A stretch of 64,000 bases of DNA, taken from Echria macrotheca. Its lineage: Eukaryota > Ascomycota > Sordariomycetes > Sordariales > Schizotheciaceae. Numbering within the stretch: the stretch's first letter is position 1; the number at the start of each line of letters is the position of its first letter. Of this stretch, positions 1-11,140 are shown piece by piece. Under the pieces are notes generated by a model, which had not been told where the DNA came from, did no database searches, and saw only the letters and a program-made list of their open reading frames with translations. A program made the translations under genes and the position numbers. The stretch spans positions 1,488,001 through 1,552,000 of the forward strand of contig MU839831.1 in assembly GCA_030411725.1 (NCBI GenBank), written 5' to 3'.

Positions 1-256
1 TTCGCGATCCCGCCCAATCCCAAAAAGTTGGCCATCACAGATCCGGGCATCGTGAGCACATTCTCCGGCCCCACCGACGACGAACCACCACTCTCTTCTG
101 GTGAATACATCGCCGCGATCCGTTCTCTCAGGACGAGACTACCCCGTGCGGGCGCGTGCGCAAGCGGCATGTCAAAGTCGATGATCGCTTCCGAAGATGA
201 GGTCTCGGGGGAGAGGGATTGCAGGTACGTCAGGGAGTGGGATCCCACGTTTGAAC
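1..256 (-). CDS. PLP-dependent aminotransferase (class I/II), partial at left edge
   Basis: Reading from 256 towards 1 gives an uninterrupted frame containing SLTYLQSLSP, then PARGSLVLRERIAAMYS and ENVLTMPGSVMANFLGLGGI. This is the N-terminal part of fungal fold-type I aminotransferases, where the loop after 'GSLxLRExIAxxYS' leads to the 'xxNVLxTPGxxxANFL' strand. The catalytic lysine lies beyond the window. The exon starts at an AG acceptor (257-258) with a CTAAC-type branch site at 269-273. A GTACGT donor at 334-339 (minus strand) has the matching phase, so coding probably continues upstream into 340-439, where the only in-frame ATG is at 439 and overlaps a CT microsatellite. That 5' exon is uncertain. 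Substrate cannot be told from this fragment. Confidence 0.6.
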
Positions 257-1061
257 CTTTCACATTTTGTTAGGGTAATCAACTCCGGAGAAGGGGGGGC
301 GGGGGGGGGATGATATAAAAAGATGGACAAGACACGTACTGTGTAGTGGGATCTTGGCCTGCGGCTGTTTTTGAAGTTCTATGGTTAGTGTATCTCTCTC
401 TCTCTCTCTTTTCTTTGTCTCAGAAAAAAAAGTGGTCATGGACGAGGAAAAGAAAAAAGAACATCCGCAAAAACAGTGGAAAGAAGAAGCAAGGAGAGGA
501 GGGGAGGGGGGAAAAAAGGACAGGATATACGGAGTACACATACTCCATGCTGCTGGACTGTTCAACACAAGTCGACATATTAGCTTCCTTCCATTGAACA
601 AAACCAGATCGCTACAAGACACTTACTCCACTTGTCAAGCTTGAATTCCGGAATCCCTTCCATGATGGCAATAACCTCAAAGCTTCAAGAACTAGACAGG
701 ATACGGGGTGAGAGTCGGGCGGAACCAGAACATACTTCCACCTCGGACTGTCGGTCTTATACGCTTCGCACGCTCGTATTATATCGTTTCCGGAACTTGT
801 TTTATACGCTCCGAAACCGCTGACATATCATTAATCATTTATTTGGCCAGCGTGCGGGGTTCAAATGCGCACTTGCGTCATGAGATATCACATCAAGTTG
901 AAAGCTGGGACATACTCATGGTCAATTCCTATCTTTCCGCTACTGATGACTAGCTGACAGTGCTGTTCTCCTGTCCATATTCACTTCTAACCATACCAAT
1001 AATCATAATAATAGTCTTGTATCCATCAAGAGAGTAGTCCCACCTCATTCCACCCCGACAA
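257..1061. other. Intergenic/5' region of the aminotransferase
   Basis: Holds the probable first intron (257-339) and possible 5' exon of the aminotransferase, a G-rich tract (about 293-310), a (TC)n microsatellite (about 392-409) and a purine-rich stretch (about 480-520). No further gene was recognised up to the SGT1 stop. Confidence 0.4.
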
Positions 1062-2679
1062 CTAAGCATCCCACTTCTTGGCCTCCACACCATCAGGAGG
1101 TGACATCCCGACCTTGCCCTTCTGCACATCGTCCCAGTTCATGCTGAGAGCAGTGCCGTTGCTCTCGGTGAAACTCTTCATCATAGCTCGCTGCTGCTCT
1201 GGCGATGCCCCCGCATATAGCTTCTTGAAGAAGCCGTTAATATCCCCCTCGTCCGCTTCTGCATCCTCGTCGAGCACGATCTTTTCCCAGTCCTTGACGG
1301 CACGTTTGCTACTCGTCGGGTACGGTGGTGGTCCGATGGGTTCGGACTTAGACCCCTCGTGGAGAAGTCTCTTGATTATATCATCCTGAGGATACCCATT
1401 GAGATGACGGCAGACAATGTGCTCAGTCCCTGGCTCAACAAATCCGATCACCTCCCAGCCCCACCAACTCCATTTCTCACCCGGCGTGGCTTTCTGCATA
1501 ACAATCTCCACCTTGGATGGCGTCACGGTGAATGTGCCACTCGATGGAACGATCTTTTCCTTGAGCAACAGCGTGGAAACTGACTCCGGGGTGTTGACCT
1601 CTAGTGGACTGGGTACAGACTTGCGGGGGGGAAGAGGGCCCATGCGAACCTGAGACAGTTGTTAGCGGTACCCAACATCGATGCAAAAGTCTTACCTGTC
1701 TCTCAAAGAACCCGACCTGGAAAGCATTTTTGTCGATGTTTTTGCAGAAGAAGGAAATCGAGAACTTGTCATTGGTCTGGTAGTAGGCCACTCTGGTGGC
1801 TTGGAGCTCCTGGTTCGAATGAACTTGTTGGGGGGCAACCTCGATTGCCTGTTCCTGTTTACGCTCGGCCGCCGCTTCACGGAAGGCCGCCTCTTTACAC
1901 AAGGCCTCCAGTTTACGCCGGGCCTCCTTTTTCGACTCGTCACTGTCCTTGGATTCAGAGACGTCAATATCTGAGTCTTCGGAATCCCCGCCGGCGGTGT
2001 CTGGCAATGTCTGTGTCGCTGGCTTGGAGGGGAATTTGGTGACGGTGACTTTCCGTCCGGGGTCATTTTCGGGCAGCTTTTCCAACGCCCGCAAGACCAG
2101 GCATCTCCATGACTTTCGGCGTTCCATGCCGTTCTCGGTCGCTTTATCGCGCTTTGGTTTTAAGAAGGGCTCGTCTTGTTCCCGCATGGCACGTACTTTA
2201 TTATCATAAATGGCCTGGTGGTGCTCTCGCTTCTTTCCGGCATATGTCTTCTGTTGGGCGATTTGGGTCACCATCTTGTCATACGTCGCCGTGTAGTTGC
2301 CCGCCTCGTCAATGTCCTTGGTGACGCCATCGTCCTCGGAGGCCTTGAAGCCTTGCATCAGGGAGATGCTCCATCTTGCGCAGCAGTCGGAGTCAGCGAG
2401 ACGGCCGAGTCTCTGGTAGACGATGGATCGGCGATATTCGGCGTCGCTCATTAACTGACGATTTCCGCGATCGGCGGCGGCGAGGAGGGCGCGTTCGGCG
2501 TCAACTAAGGCTTGGTCGTAGTGTTTGAGCTGGCAGTGTGCCTCGGAGCGTGCGAGGAGCCAGAGGGGGGAGTTGGAGGCGCTGAGCCCCTTGTCCAGCA
2601 GGGGAATTGCTTCCTCCCACTTCTTGTTTCGGACGGCCTCGAGGCCCTGTTGGCCAGCCGTGGTGCTGGACATGGACAT
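1062..2679 (-). CDS. SGT1: SGT1-like co-chaperone (TPR-CS-SGS)
   Basis: Two exons, 1696-2679 and 1062-1649, separated by a 46-nt intron (1650-1695), give 523 aa. Residues 1 to about 130 form TPR-like helices (WEEAIPLLDKGL, LLARSEAHCQLKHYDQAL). Residues about 298-400 are a CS (p23-like) domain (VAYYQTNDKFSISFF ... EKWSWWGWE). The C-terminus, from about 445, is an SGS domain with GTALSMNWDDV. This is the domain order of eukaryotic SGT1, an Hsp90 co-chaperone that works with Skp1 in SCF ubiquitin ligase and kinetochore assembly. The start was placed at the ATG at 2679 because the frame upstream lacks TPR-like sequence and a TATATA lies about 55 nt upstream. A second ATG two codons later is equally possible. 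Confidence 0.88.
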
Positions 2680-3253
2680 GGTTTGTGTGTGTGTAATGCG
2701 GCGACGGCTTGAAATGAGACGGACGGCGCCGCAATATATAGATGTGTGGTTCTTCGAAAGCGTGGGTTGGAGCAGCTGTGCCGGTGCACTCACTGGTGAT
2801 GAAGAAGGTGGTGCAAGGGACGACGAAGCTCTGGTGGGGTGGCGGGAGCTTTATTCTGCCTCTCACGGAGTGCCCCACCTTGACCCACCGCCTTCCTTTT
2901 CTGTCTGAGGTCATCTAGCAGTCGTCGCGGATGCAAACCTGCAACCGCTGACTGCTCTTGCATCCGTCCTCACAAACTACCTTAGCAAGTGCCGATTGCT
3001 CATGCTAGACCTTCTAAGTTTGCCTACTGGCAAAGCAAGTTGGCAAGAAGGTCCGTCTGCGAAACAAGTTGACCCATCAAGACCGGTGCTAAGAGCGGAG
3101 CATGATGTTCATTCAGTTCTTCTATTTTGGGATGTCCTGATTCTGAAGCACAGCACCGTTGAAGCCCACATGACACCGGACATTCCGACGCCGGTTAGTT
3201 TCTCTAAGCAGCATTACAATTACTATTCTCTATCTAACTAAGGCGGACTGAAT
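2680..3253. other. Intergenic, SGT1 promoter and ERG7 3' flank
   Basis: Between the SGT1 start and the ERG7 stop, both on the minus strand. Apart from the TATA-like element nothing was recognised; short open frames have no protein-like features. Confidence 0.5.
2735..2740 (-). promoter_or_regulatory. Candidate TATA box of SGT1
   Basis: TATATA about 55 nt upstream of the SGT1 start codon, the only such element in this GC-rich leader. Position is suggestive; no transcript data. Confidence 0.3.
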
Positions 3254-5645
3254 CTAGATTACCTTCTCATCCGGGTATTGCTTGGCAAACATGCCTAGCG
3301 CCTTGATGGTGAAGGTGAATTTGTAGTTGGGGTACGAGATCATGCAGCTCTTGTTGAACACGCCTTCAATGGCCTCCTGGAACCACTCACCGTTGGGTTG
3401 CTGGCGCTGCATAATCAGCTTGATACCCTTTTGTATGGCTTCAGTTTTGGGACACTTCGCCTTCATCAGCCCGATGAGCGCCCACGCCGTCATGACCACC
3501 TGGGAACCCGATGGGTGCTCCACATATTCACCAGTCTCACATGCCTGACTAGTTGTTAGCTTGACACAGCTTGTGATTGAAGAATCTTACCCTGTACGAT
3601 TCCGACCAGCCGCCGTCCTCTCTCTGTTTGGACAGCAGGAACTCGCACCCCCTCCTCGAGTGCACACTATTTTCGTATGTTTCCCCGATGCTGGCCAAGC
3701 TCTCAAGCGCAAACATGGTTGCATAGGTGAAACAGATGCCCCAGCTGCCATACCATCCACCCTCCGGCTTTTGGGCCGTCTTGATCCAGCTCACAGCTCG
3801 GTCGATGAACCGCTCAATCTCCTTGGCCCTGTAGTCGGGCCAGTGCTTATGGAAAAGCGACAAAGCCGTGACAACAGCTGTGGTGCATTCGGGATACTCG
3901 TATTCGACCATGATCCTCCCGAACACCTCAGCCGAGTTGAGCGCCTCCATCCAGGGACCTGCCCGCTGCAGCTCATACGATGAGCAGCTGCCGTTAGTGT
4001 TCTGATAGGTAAGCAGCGTATCGATAGCATCTTGCAGGCGCCGGTCGTCAACCAATGCGGGGAAACCGGGCGTTCTCTGCAGGATGATGACTGCCTTAAG
4101 AGCCTCCGAAACGCAGTCGCTAACGGCGTAGCCCTGATCCTTGTTGCTGAACGCCCAGCCGCCCTTTCTCGGGTGTCGGTAGCATTTCTCCATGTCAGGA
4201 ACGTTCTCCCGTATTTGTTGGTTATCGAGATACTGCAGCGCCTTCATCAACATGGGCCGCCACCGAGGGTCTTCAGTGAGGCCGGCATCCATAACGGCCT
4301 GAATGGCAAAGGCTGTATCCCAACACTGCACGCCATTCGTTCCATTGACCAGCAGCCCCTCATCCTTCACCCAGAGAAGCTCCTCTATCCTTTCATGGTG
4401 TCGTCGAACCGAGTACGAACCTGGGCCGTCTCGGATGTAGCATACAATATAATTCATGACCCCGTTGACGGGCGCAAGATCCGAGTAGTCAGTGTTGGCG
4501 TCTTCCATGTCGATAAGCTCCGAAACCCAAGCCTCGGCCTTATCGACCAAGGCATTCGTGCGGAAGTACGGGTTCCACACATTGACTAAAAACCAGTTCA
4601 GGGAGTTGAGGATCCACGTCTTGGGATGGTAGTTTTCACCAGGGTTGATCGTGTTGCGGTGCGAAGCCCAGTTAATCTTCTCCCAGTCCTCGACGAAGAG
4701 CTCCTTGCGCAAGGAGCGGATTGTGTCGGTTTCCTCGGCTTGCCACTTCTTAGACCACACATAGGACATGGCCAAGAAGACCTGCCGCATGTGGATCCAC
4801 CACTTCCAAGGGGCCGTCGGGACCCAGTCCGGCAGGAGCCAGAGCTCAGGAGGCACCGGGTTGACAATGTCCCAATCCATCACGCCCAACAAGGCGAGCC
4901 AGAACTTGGCCCAATGCGGGCCATGCGTCGCGCCCCCCAGCTTGTGCAGAGTTGCCCGCGCCTTGACCATCTTGGGGTGGTCAGCCTCGACACCGACCAA
5001 ACGCAACGCCGTGTAGTTGAGTGCTGTCCCAAAGACCGAGCTCTCGCCTTCAATGTGTAATCCCCAGCCGCCGTCCTCGGGGTGCGCCCGTGCGAAGAGA
5101 TAATTCTTAATTTCCGTCGCATAGTACCACGGGATCGGCGTCTTGGTGACGTACCAGGTGATCACAACACCCGGGAGAAGAAACATCGGACCTCCATATT
5201 CGCATGCCCAGTGGCCCGATGGCTGCTGGAGCTTCTCGAAGAAGTCGAGGCCGTTCTTGACTGCATCAAGGGGAGATTTCGGGGGCGGGAGATCTGGGAG
5301 GTTCTACAACCGTTAGCTTCTCAATTGGCTCCGGATGGGTAAGTTACCGACCAGAGGAAGTCCGAGGAAATATTTATCTGAAATCGACTGCGGCCACTCT
5401 TTGAGAGCTTCGTCGTCCTCGAGGTAATGCCATGTTTGGCGGCTCTCGTCGTCGCGCATGCGCCATCGCGAGTAATCGGTTCGGTCTTCGATACGCGGGC
5501 GTTTGGCGGCGTGGCCATTGGAGCTGTAGTCGGCATCGGCGCCGCGTTTGCCAGTGGAGGTTGTGGAGGTTATCTCGTAGTCGAAGATGCGCTTGGCTGG
5601 CGCCTCGTCGCCGTTGGTCTTGTCAGACGCGCGCTTCCTGGCCAT
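3254..5645 (-). CDS. ERG7: Oxidosqualene cyclase, lanosterol synthase type
   Basis: Three exons (5352-5645, 3591-5303, 3254-3544) give 765 aa, the usual size of fungal oxidosqualene cyclases. The enzyme cyclises 2,3-oxidosqualene to lanosterol in the ergosterol pathway, at ER or lipid-droplet membranes. Repeated QW motifs are visible (PEDGGWGLHIEG, RKGGWAFSN, PEGGWYGSWG, REDGGWSESYR). The acid motif carrying the catalytic aspartate is VSDCVSE, a variant of the canonical DCTAE. Near the C-terminus VFNKSCMISYP matches the NKSCAIS segment that, from memory of the literature, separates lanosterol synthases from protostadienol synthases. Introns are 5304-5351 and 3545-3590. Only a GTCGGT donor keeps frame for the first, although a stronger-looking GTAACT sits 4 nt downstream. 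The N-terminal 60 residues are basic and disordered. Confidence 0.93.
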
Positions 5646-6276
5646 TTCGAGGAGAGATTCTGGCGATTGAGCGGTTCAGAGACGTAGTAAACCTTCTAAA
5701 ACGTGCGGTGGGTGCGAAAAGCACATGCCAGCAGGGTCTGTCGGCCGTCAACAGTGTGTGTCTTTAGGCACTTCCTGCCATTCGCCAATCGGGATGACGG
5801 ACATTCTCGGTGCCCGTGGAGTCTCCACTTGGCCGCGTATCACAGCCACGCATGGACCACCCCGCGAGCCCGCGGAATCTCTTTAGCCGTGAAACGCAGC
5901 CATCCCCCCCTGCTGCATGAGTGGCAGCCTATTGGACCGTCAGGATCCAATGTGGCGGGTACTTGCTTACTATGTAAGCGAGAGGTATTTGTGGGCCTGA
6001 CGAGGGGGATGGCTGCGTTTCACGGCTAAAGAGATTCAGTCCGTTGTCGGCCGCTTGGCAAGGCATCTTGGAAGGATCCAGTTGTCGAGAATCTCTAAAA
6101 CAGAAGGAACAACTTCTTCAGTGGAACCAAATGGCTCCTTCCAATCAGCTGAAAATTGATGCTCATTTCTGAAGCACAAGCTTTATCTTAGGGCGACTCG
6201 GTGGTGTCAGTTTCACGCACATTTATTTTGAGAATCGAAGTTTTCCAGTGATTTTGAAGCTTGTTATTAGCTGTGT
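5646..6276. other. Divergent ERG7/SPO11 intergenic region
   Basis: Shared 5' region of ERG7 (-) and SPO11 (+). It contains the foldback element at 5875-6037, listed separately. Nothing else was recognised. Confidence 0.6.
5875..6037. repeat. Foldback / MITE-like element with 34-bp perfect terminal inverted repeats
   Basis: Left arm 5875-5908 begins GAATCTCTTTAGCCGTGAAA. Right arm 6004-6037 is its exact reverse complement over 34 bp. The arms enclose 95 bp, for a total of 163 bp. No open frame lies inside and no convincing target-site duplication flanks it. Size and structure fit a non-autonomous MITE, or a hairpin-forming sequence, inserted between two divergent genes. Confidence 0.75.
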
Positions 6277-7900
6277 TTGCCCAGAATGTCCCTTAGATCA
6301 CGCTTTCCATCACCAGGCGCTCTGGAGCAGAATACGCCTCTTTACAGAAATTCTGCAGCCCCTCGTCAGTCAAGTATTACTGTTATCTCATCGAACCAGC
6401 TTCAGGCGGAAGCTGTTGCAAGGATCGAAGCGATCCTGGAATCCGTCCTCGATGCCATCCACAACAGAACTGATCTTGTGATTCCCTACCGATCCATTCG
6501 CTCTTCCTCAGTGAGCGAGAAACCTGAGGACGGCTTTGTCAGATTTCCGGGTCGGACTGCCCAGGAGGCCAAAAGATTCGGTGTGTTGTGTTCCGGCATC
6601 TCGCATCCCGTGGCGGGCCTCTCACCGATATTTCAGAAGCATTGTTCCGCATCATTGAGTTGTCTCATGAGGCATTGATATCCGGTCATCTCATCACCAA
6701 AAGGTTCGACCCTGTGGCGGAGTTGTGGGCTAGACTAAGGGCTTAGAAACATCTACTACCAAAATGTTGATCTCTTCAAATCACAAAGTGTTGTTGACGA
6801 GATGGTTGACACTCTAGCATATACTTTGGGACTAGGCCGTGGGGATCTGAATATCGTATGGTCTGTTCACAGTTGAACGGCGAGTACTTACTGAGATTCC
6901 AGGTCGCCGCAGCGAAAGGACTCATCTCGGGGCCGATCGACCTCATCATGAGGGGCGGGGAGACTATTCGCTGTACTCAGCCTGCCGATGGAGTATGTAG
7001 TATACCATGTTTGAGAGCTAAGTACTGACTGGATCAGCTCTTGCTTCCCATGATCCAGACGATTGAGAAAGTTGACCTGTATGAAGCTGAGTGGTTGTTG
7101 GTGATCGAGAAGGAGGTAACGATCCTGGACCCTTCAATGCCCACTGTCAGCTGACATAAACCCAGGCAACCTTTAGGACGCTTGCTGCCGGTCGATACCA
7201 TTCGATGTCTGCAGCCGGAACGGGGATTCTGATTACTGTGGGCGTCAACAGTCTTAGGGGTTCGTCAAACTAATCCCATTCTAGGCCAAAGGCTTCCCCG
7301 ATTTGGCAACCAGACGATTCCTCTATGCACTCCAGTCCGCCAGGCCGGAGCTGCGCATGTATGCATTGGTCGACTTCGATCCACACGGAATAGCCATCCT
7401 CAGGACATATCGGTACGGCAGCAAGCGCCTGGACCACGAAATCGAGTCAAAGGTTCCAAGTCTGAGGTGGTTGGGTATTCGAAGCGGCGATGTGCTCGCA
7501 CGCGATCGCCCAGAGAGCGGTCAAGATGGTCAGCTTCCCGACAGCCAGTCCAGCCAGGAATCGGTGTCCTTTTCTCAAGAAGGTATGATATCTACCTTTG
7601 AAGCGTCGCCATTCCACTGACAGTCCTGTAGAGTCAGAAGGACCTCGGCCGTATAAGAGGGTAAGGACTCAGGAAGCACGAGATCCCGATGATTCCGTCC
7701 TCTATCTGACGGAGAACGACCGAAAGAAAGCTATCGATCTGATGACGGATATCTGTCAATACGAGCTAGATAATTATGCGTTGGAGCAGTTGCAGGAGCT
7801 TCAGAGGATGCTGATGCTGGGCATCAAGGCAGAAATCCAGGCGGTGGACGACTTTGGTAATCTCGCCAAGTGGCTTGATAAGAGACTCAAGCCGGCTTGA
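6277..7900 (+). CDS. SPO11: Meiotic recombination endonuclease SPO11
   Basis: Eight exons: 6277-6580, 6637-6703, 6747-6855, 6903-6992, 7038-7115, 7166-7237, 7285-7582 and 7632-7900, giving 428 aa with consistent phases. SPO11 is the topoisomerase VI A-like protein that makes meiotic double-strand breaks by tyrosine transesterification. Visible signatures are VRFPGRTAQEAKRF, then IIELSHEALISG, and the catalytic tyrosine motif KRNIYYQ (Tyr127/Tyr128, spanning the exon 2/3 junction). The Toprim glutamate lies in LLVIEKEATFRTL, the strand KGFPDLATRRFL follows, and the Toprim Asp pair is in LVDFDPHGIAI. Introns are 43-56 nt, at the short end for fungi. An ATG three codons downstream (6286) is an alternative start. 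All catalytic positions are present, so the gene looks functional. Confidence 0.93.
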
Positions 7901-8570
7901 AAATGGTCAGGGAGGATAACGGGTAGGCCCCTGGCAATCAGTCAGTTGCGTCTTTGAGACTTGGGAAACGTTTGTCAGCCTTTGTCAAAGTGGTGATCGT
8001 CCACTTTCGTCTTTCCCCTGTCACCATTCGCTTGTTAGTCTTGTTAGTTTCGCTCGGTGACTGTGCAAGCTTATTAGAGGATCGGCAATTCGGGTTCTCA
8101 TCGTGTGAAGTGGCCAGACGGGAGGTTGCCCGTCAGCACCAAGAATAAGCGTAACCCATCCCATGTGTAAGACATGCGTGCCAAGATAGCCTCCCTTATT
8201 TCGACCAGTTCGAATGCGCGTCATCGCCTGCTTGGCAAGGCAGTGCTGGCCTGGGATTGAGTGATTGGGTTTCGATGCCCGTCTACAGATTGTTCCGTAA
8301 ACGTTTTTGTTTATTAGAAACCAGGCACATGGGGTATCGAATGGGGGTAATGAAGGTCATGGTTTTCCGCATAGGTATGGAGCCCTCCCAAGGGAAAAAG
8401 GGGGGTGGTGAACACCGTGCACAATTTCAGGGATGTACTTTTCGCACTGTTTGGGCCACCATCAATGCCAAAAATTTTACGTGGGGCATTTCAGTGCTAT
8501 CAGCGCCAACCATCATCACCCCGCCAAAACACCAGGAACTCATCTCTGGTGACCAAACCAAGAAAACACA
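7901..8570. other. Intergenic, nothing recognised
   Basis: Between the SPO11 stop and the ankyrin gene start. No splice-linked coding segments, repeats or RNA genes were seen. Confidence 0.5.
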
Positions 8571-9327
8571 ATGGCGCCAAACCTCAGCGAAGACGAAGCC
8601 GATGACCTGATCTACTTGGCGCGAACGGGCGACCAGGAGGAGCTGACGACGTCACTCACATCGCTCGCCTCGCGCGAGAATGTGTCGCCTGCGGAGATTC
8701 TCATCAGCGCCAAGGACGAGGGCAAATCCACGTGCCTGCATATGGCGGCAGCCAACGGCCACCTGGGTAAGCAACATCTTTTCTCTTTGGCTCATCTTAC
8801 CACACCTGACATTCCCTTTTGCGAATTTGTATTTTCACTCTTCATGAGCCATGCAGCTACTGGGAAACGAGAAACAAGACTAATGAAGCACTTAAACGCG
8901 GTCTCAAAATACAGCCACAGTAAAACTCCTCCTCTCTCACTTCGCCAACCGCCCTCAGGCCGAGAAGCAGGCCTTCCTGGACGCTCCCAATGAGTACGGC
9001 AACACAGGCCTGCATTGGGCCTCGCTAAGCGGCCACCTGCCTGTCGTCAAGCTGCTTGTTGAGAGCGGTGCCTCGGTGGCGATCGCCAACAACAAGGAAT
9101 ACGTGCCGCTCGACCTGGCCAGCTTCAACGATAAGGTTGATGTGGTAGACTATTTCCTCAAGCAGTCGGGTGATCTTGAGAATGAGAACAACGAGAGCAG
9201 TCAGGGCGAGGGGCTGGCGGCTGCGGTTGGGGATGTCGAGATGGATGACGGTGACGATGTCGATGAGAAGGACAAAAAGGAGAGCGTGAGTAGCGGCTCA
9301 GAGAAGGAAAAGGGAGGGGATAGGTAG
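8571..9327 (+). CDS. YAR1: Small ankyrin-repeat protein, Yar1-like
   Basis: Two exons (8571-8766, 8921-9327) around a 154-nt intron give 200 aa, the length I recall for yeast Yar1. Ankyrin repeats are at about residues 51-73 (STCLHMAAANGHLVKLLL), 91-123 (GNTGLHWASLSGHLPVVKLL) and 124-150 (VPLDLASFNDKVDVVDYFL). An acidic tail follows, rich in Glu, Asp, Ser and Lys. Yar1 is the dedicated chaperone of ribosomal protein Rps3 and links to 40S assembly. Length, repeat number and acidic C-terminus match that family, but short ankyrin proteins are easy to confuse, so the orthology is inferred. Confidence 0.7.
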
Positions 9328-11140
9328 GCGCTTCCCGAGGAACGAAGAAACCGGTTGATGCCGTGTCCGAGAAATCCGCCCACCACACTTTTTGTTATCA
9401 TGACCTCGCGAGGAACAGCATGCTAGTATGACGCGGACAACTTGCATCCAGTTTCGCAGGGCACACCTACTGTGAATATTGAGAAATATCACAAATGTCT
9501 TGTCGCCAGCTGCACTTCCCCATTTGGAATTACAGAAGGTCAACAACATCCGTGATTTGCTCCCCGCCGTTTCTTGTTCACAATCATCCAATGTACATCC
9601 CATACCATCTATTCCATCCCGACTATTTAAATCGGCTTATTAGGGAGGATTCTTTTTATGTCAGTCAAATCGAACGATTCTTGGCACCGCCACGTTCCTC
9701 CGGTTGGCTAACCGTCGGGTCCAACATCCGACGACCGATCCTTACATCCTAGGGGCGGCCGCCTTGAAGCGACACCACCTTGCTAAACATGAGCAATACT
9801 TATACAGTTTGTTTTCCCCGGCATATTTCCAGAATGGACCTACTTAGGTATCGGCACCGGGCCTTTGCAGATGACAACCGCGATACCCATTTTAGGCCAT
9901 GCATGGACTTTGTGCACTTTCTGACAGCGTACGCCGTGATCTGTTGGATTTCTCTAAGCAATCCCAGACAATTCTTCAAGTAGAAAAGTACCTTCTACTC
10001 TAGATATCTTTCAAGCAGACTGGTATTGGTTCAAGCCAAGAGAACATTCTGCCTCATCTTTCGCTCGCAGTGGTCAGTGTTTGGGAACCTCCTCTCTTGT
10101 TGGTGCCTACCGATCGGTCGATCGCGCTAGCCGTACCAACAGATACAACTAAATACTATTCTTGCAGCAGTATTGTGACTCGTCATATCTGTTGGTTAGG
10201 AACCAGCTCATAGCATAGCACCCACAACCAGCCATTGCAGCTTTTCCTTTTTTTTCTTTTTCAATTCCGACCCGGCTTTCTTGAGTCTGGACAGCACCAG
10301 GATGATCCCTTCATTGTCGGCTGCGCGAACCTAAGAACATACTCTAATCAGGCACCAGAAATCCTCCTCCTCAGGTCCGACTTGCGGGTCGGACAAGCCC
10401 AACGCGCCAAGGTGGTATTTAATATGAGAGAAATCCGAGGGATCATCGGACCAGACCGGGGATAACTTGGCAACGTTCTGGAGTCTCGATCCATGACCGA
10501 TGTGTTATTCATGAATCAGTAGTATACCTCGGTGAAGAAGCAGCTAAAGAGCCGTGGGAGACACGCAGACAACGACCGTAGCAAAATTCCCCATTCGGGC
10601 AAGCAGATTGTCCTGATCTGCCGGACTGCCGTCCGTGGTGACACAGCAGGCAAACCACAGGTCAAAGACCCAATCATGTGAATGGAGCGCTTCGCGCATG
10701 CCGAGGGCGGCGGCGCAGGGAACTCTATCTATTGGAGAACGGGACATGCGACGACGCAAACTTCCCTACATTTCAGCTGTGCCCCGTTGCTTTGGCGTCA
10801 AACTCAAATTCCAGAAAGAAACTGGCTAGCTTTTGATGCCCGTCTGCTGCAGCAGGGTAGGAGTGACATCGACCGGTCTGGCCGCGGTTGATGGTCCTGA
10901 CCCAACCACAGGGGAAAGGAGGCGGCGGATGACGTGAGCCGCCCACGCCCGCGATTTGGGAGATCGTACCACTTCCACTACTCAGCCCCCGGATTCGTGG
11001 GGCCGAAAGGGCGTCAAATGTACTTTGTACCTCCCCAGAGATAGAGAAATGATTTATATCCGCCAGACTGCTGCGTCCGGGCCCCGGACAGACCTTTACA
11101 TCCTCATCTTCAAGTGAGAAAGGGCTCGAGAAACGAGAAA
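9328..11140. other. 1.8 kb intergenic, no gene recognised
   Basis: Neither strand shows protein-like frames linked by splice sites. There is a poly-T-rich patch near 10244-10262 and a TATA-like stretch near 11053. The latter is about 90 nt before the next start codon and could serve the S9 gene. Confidence 0.4.
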
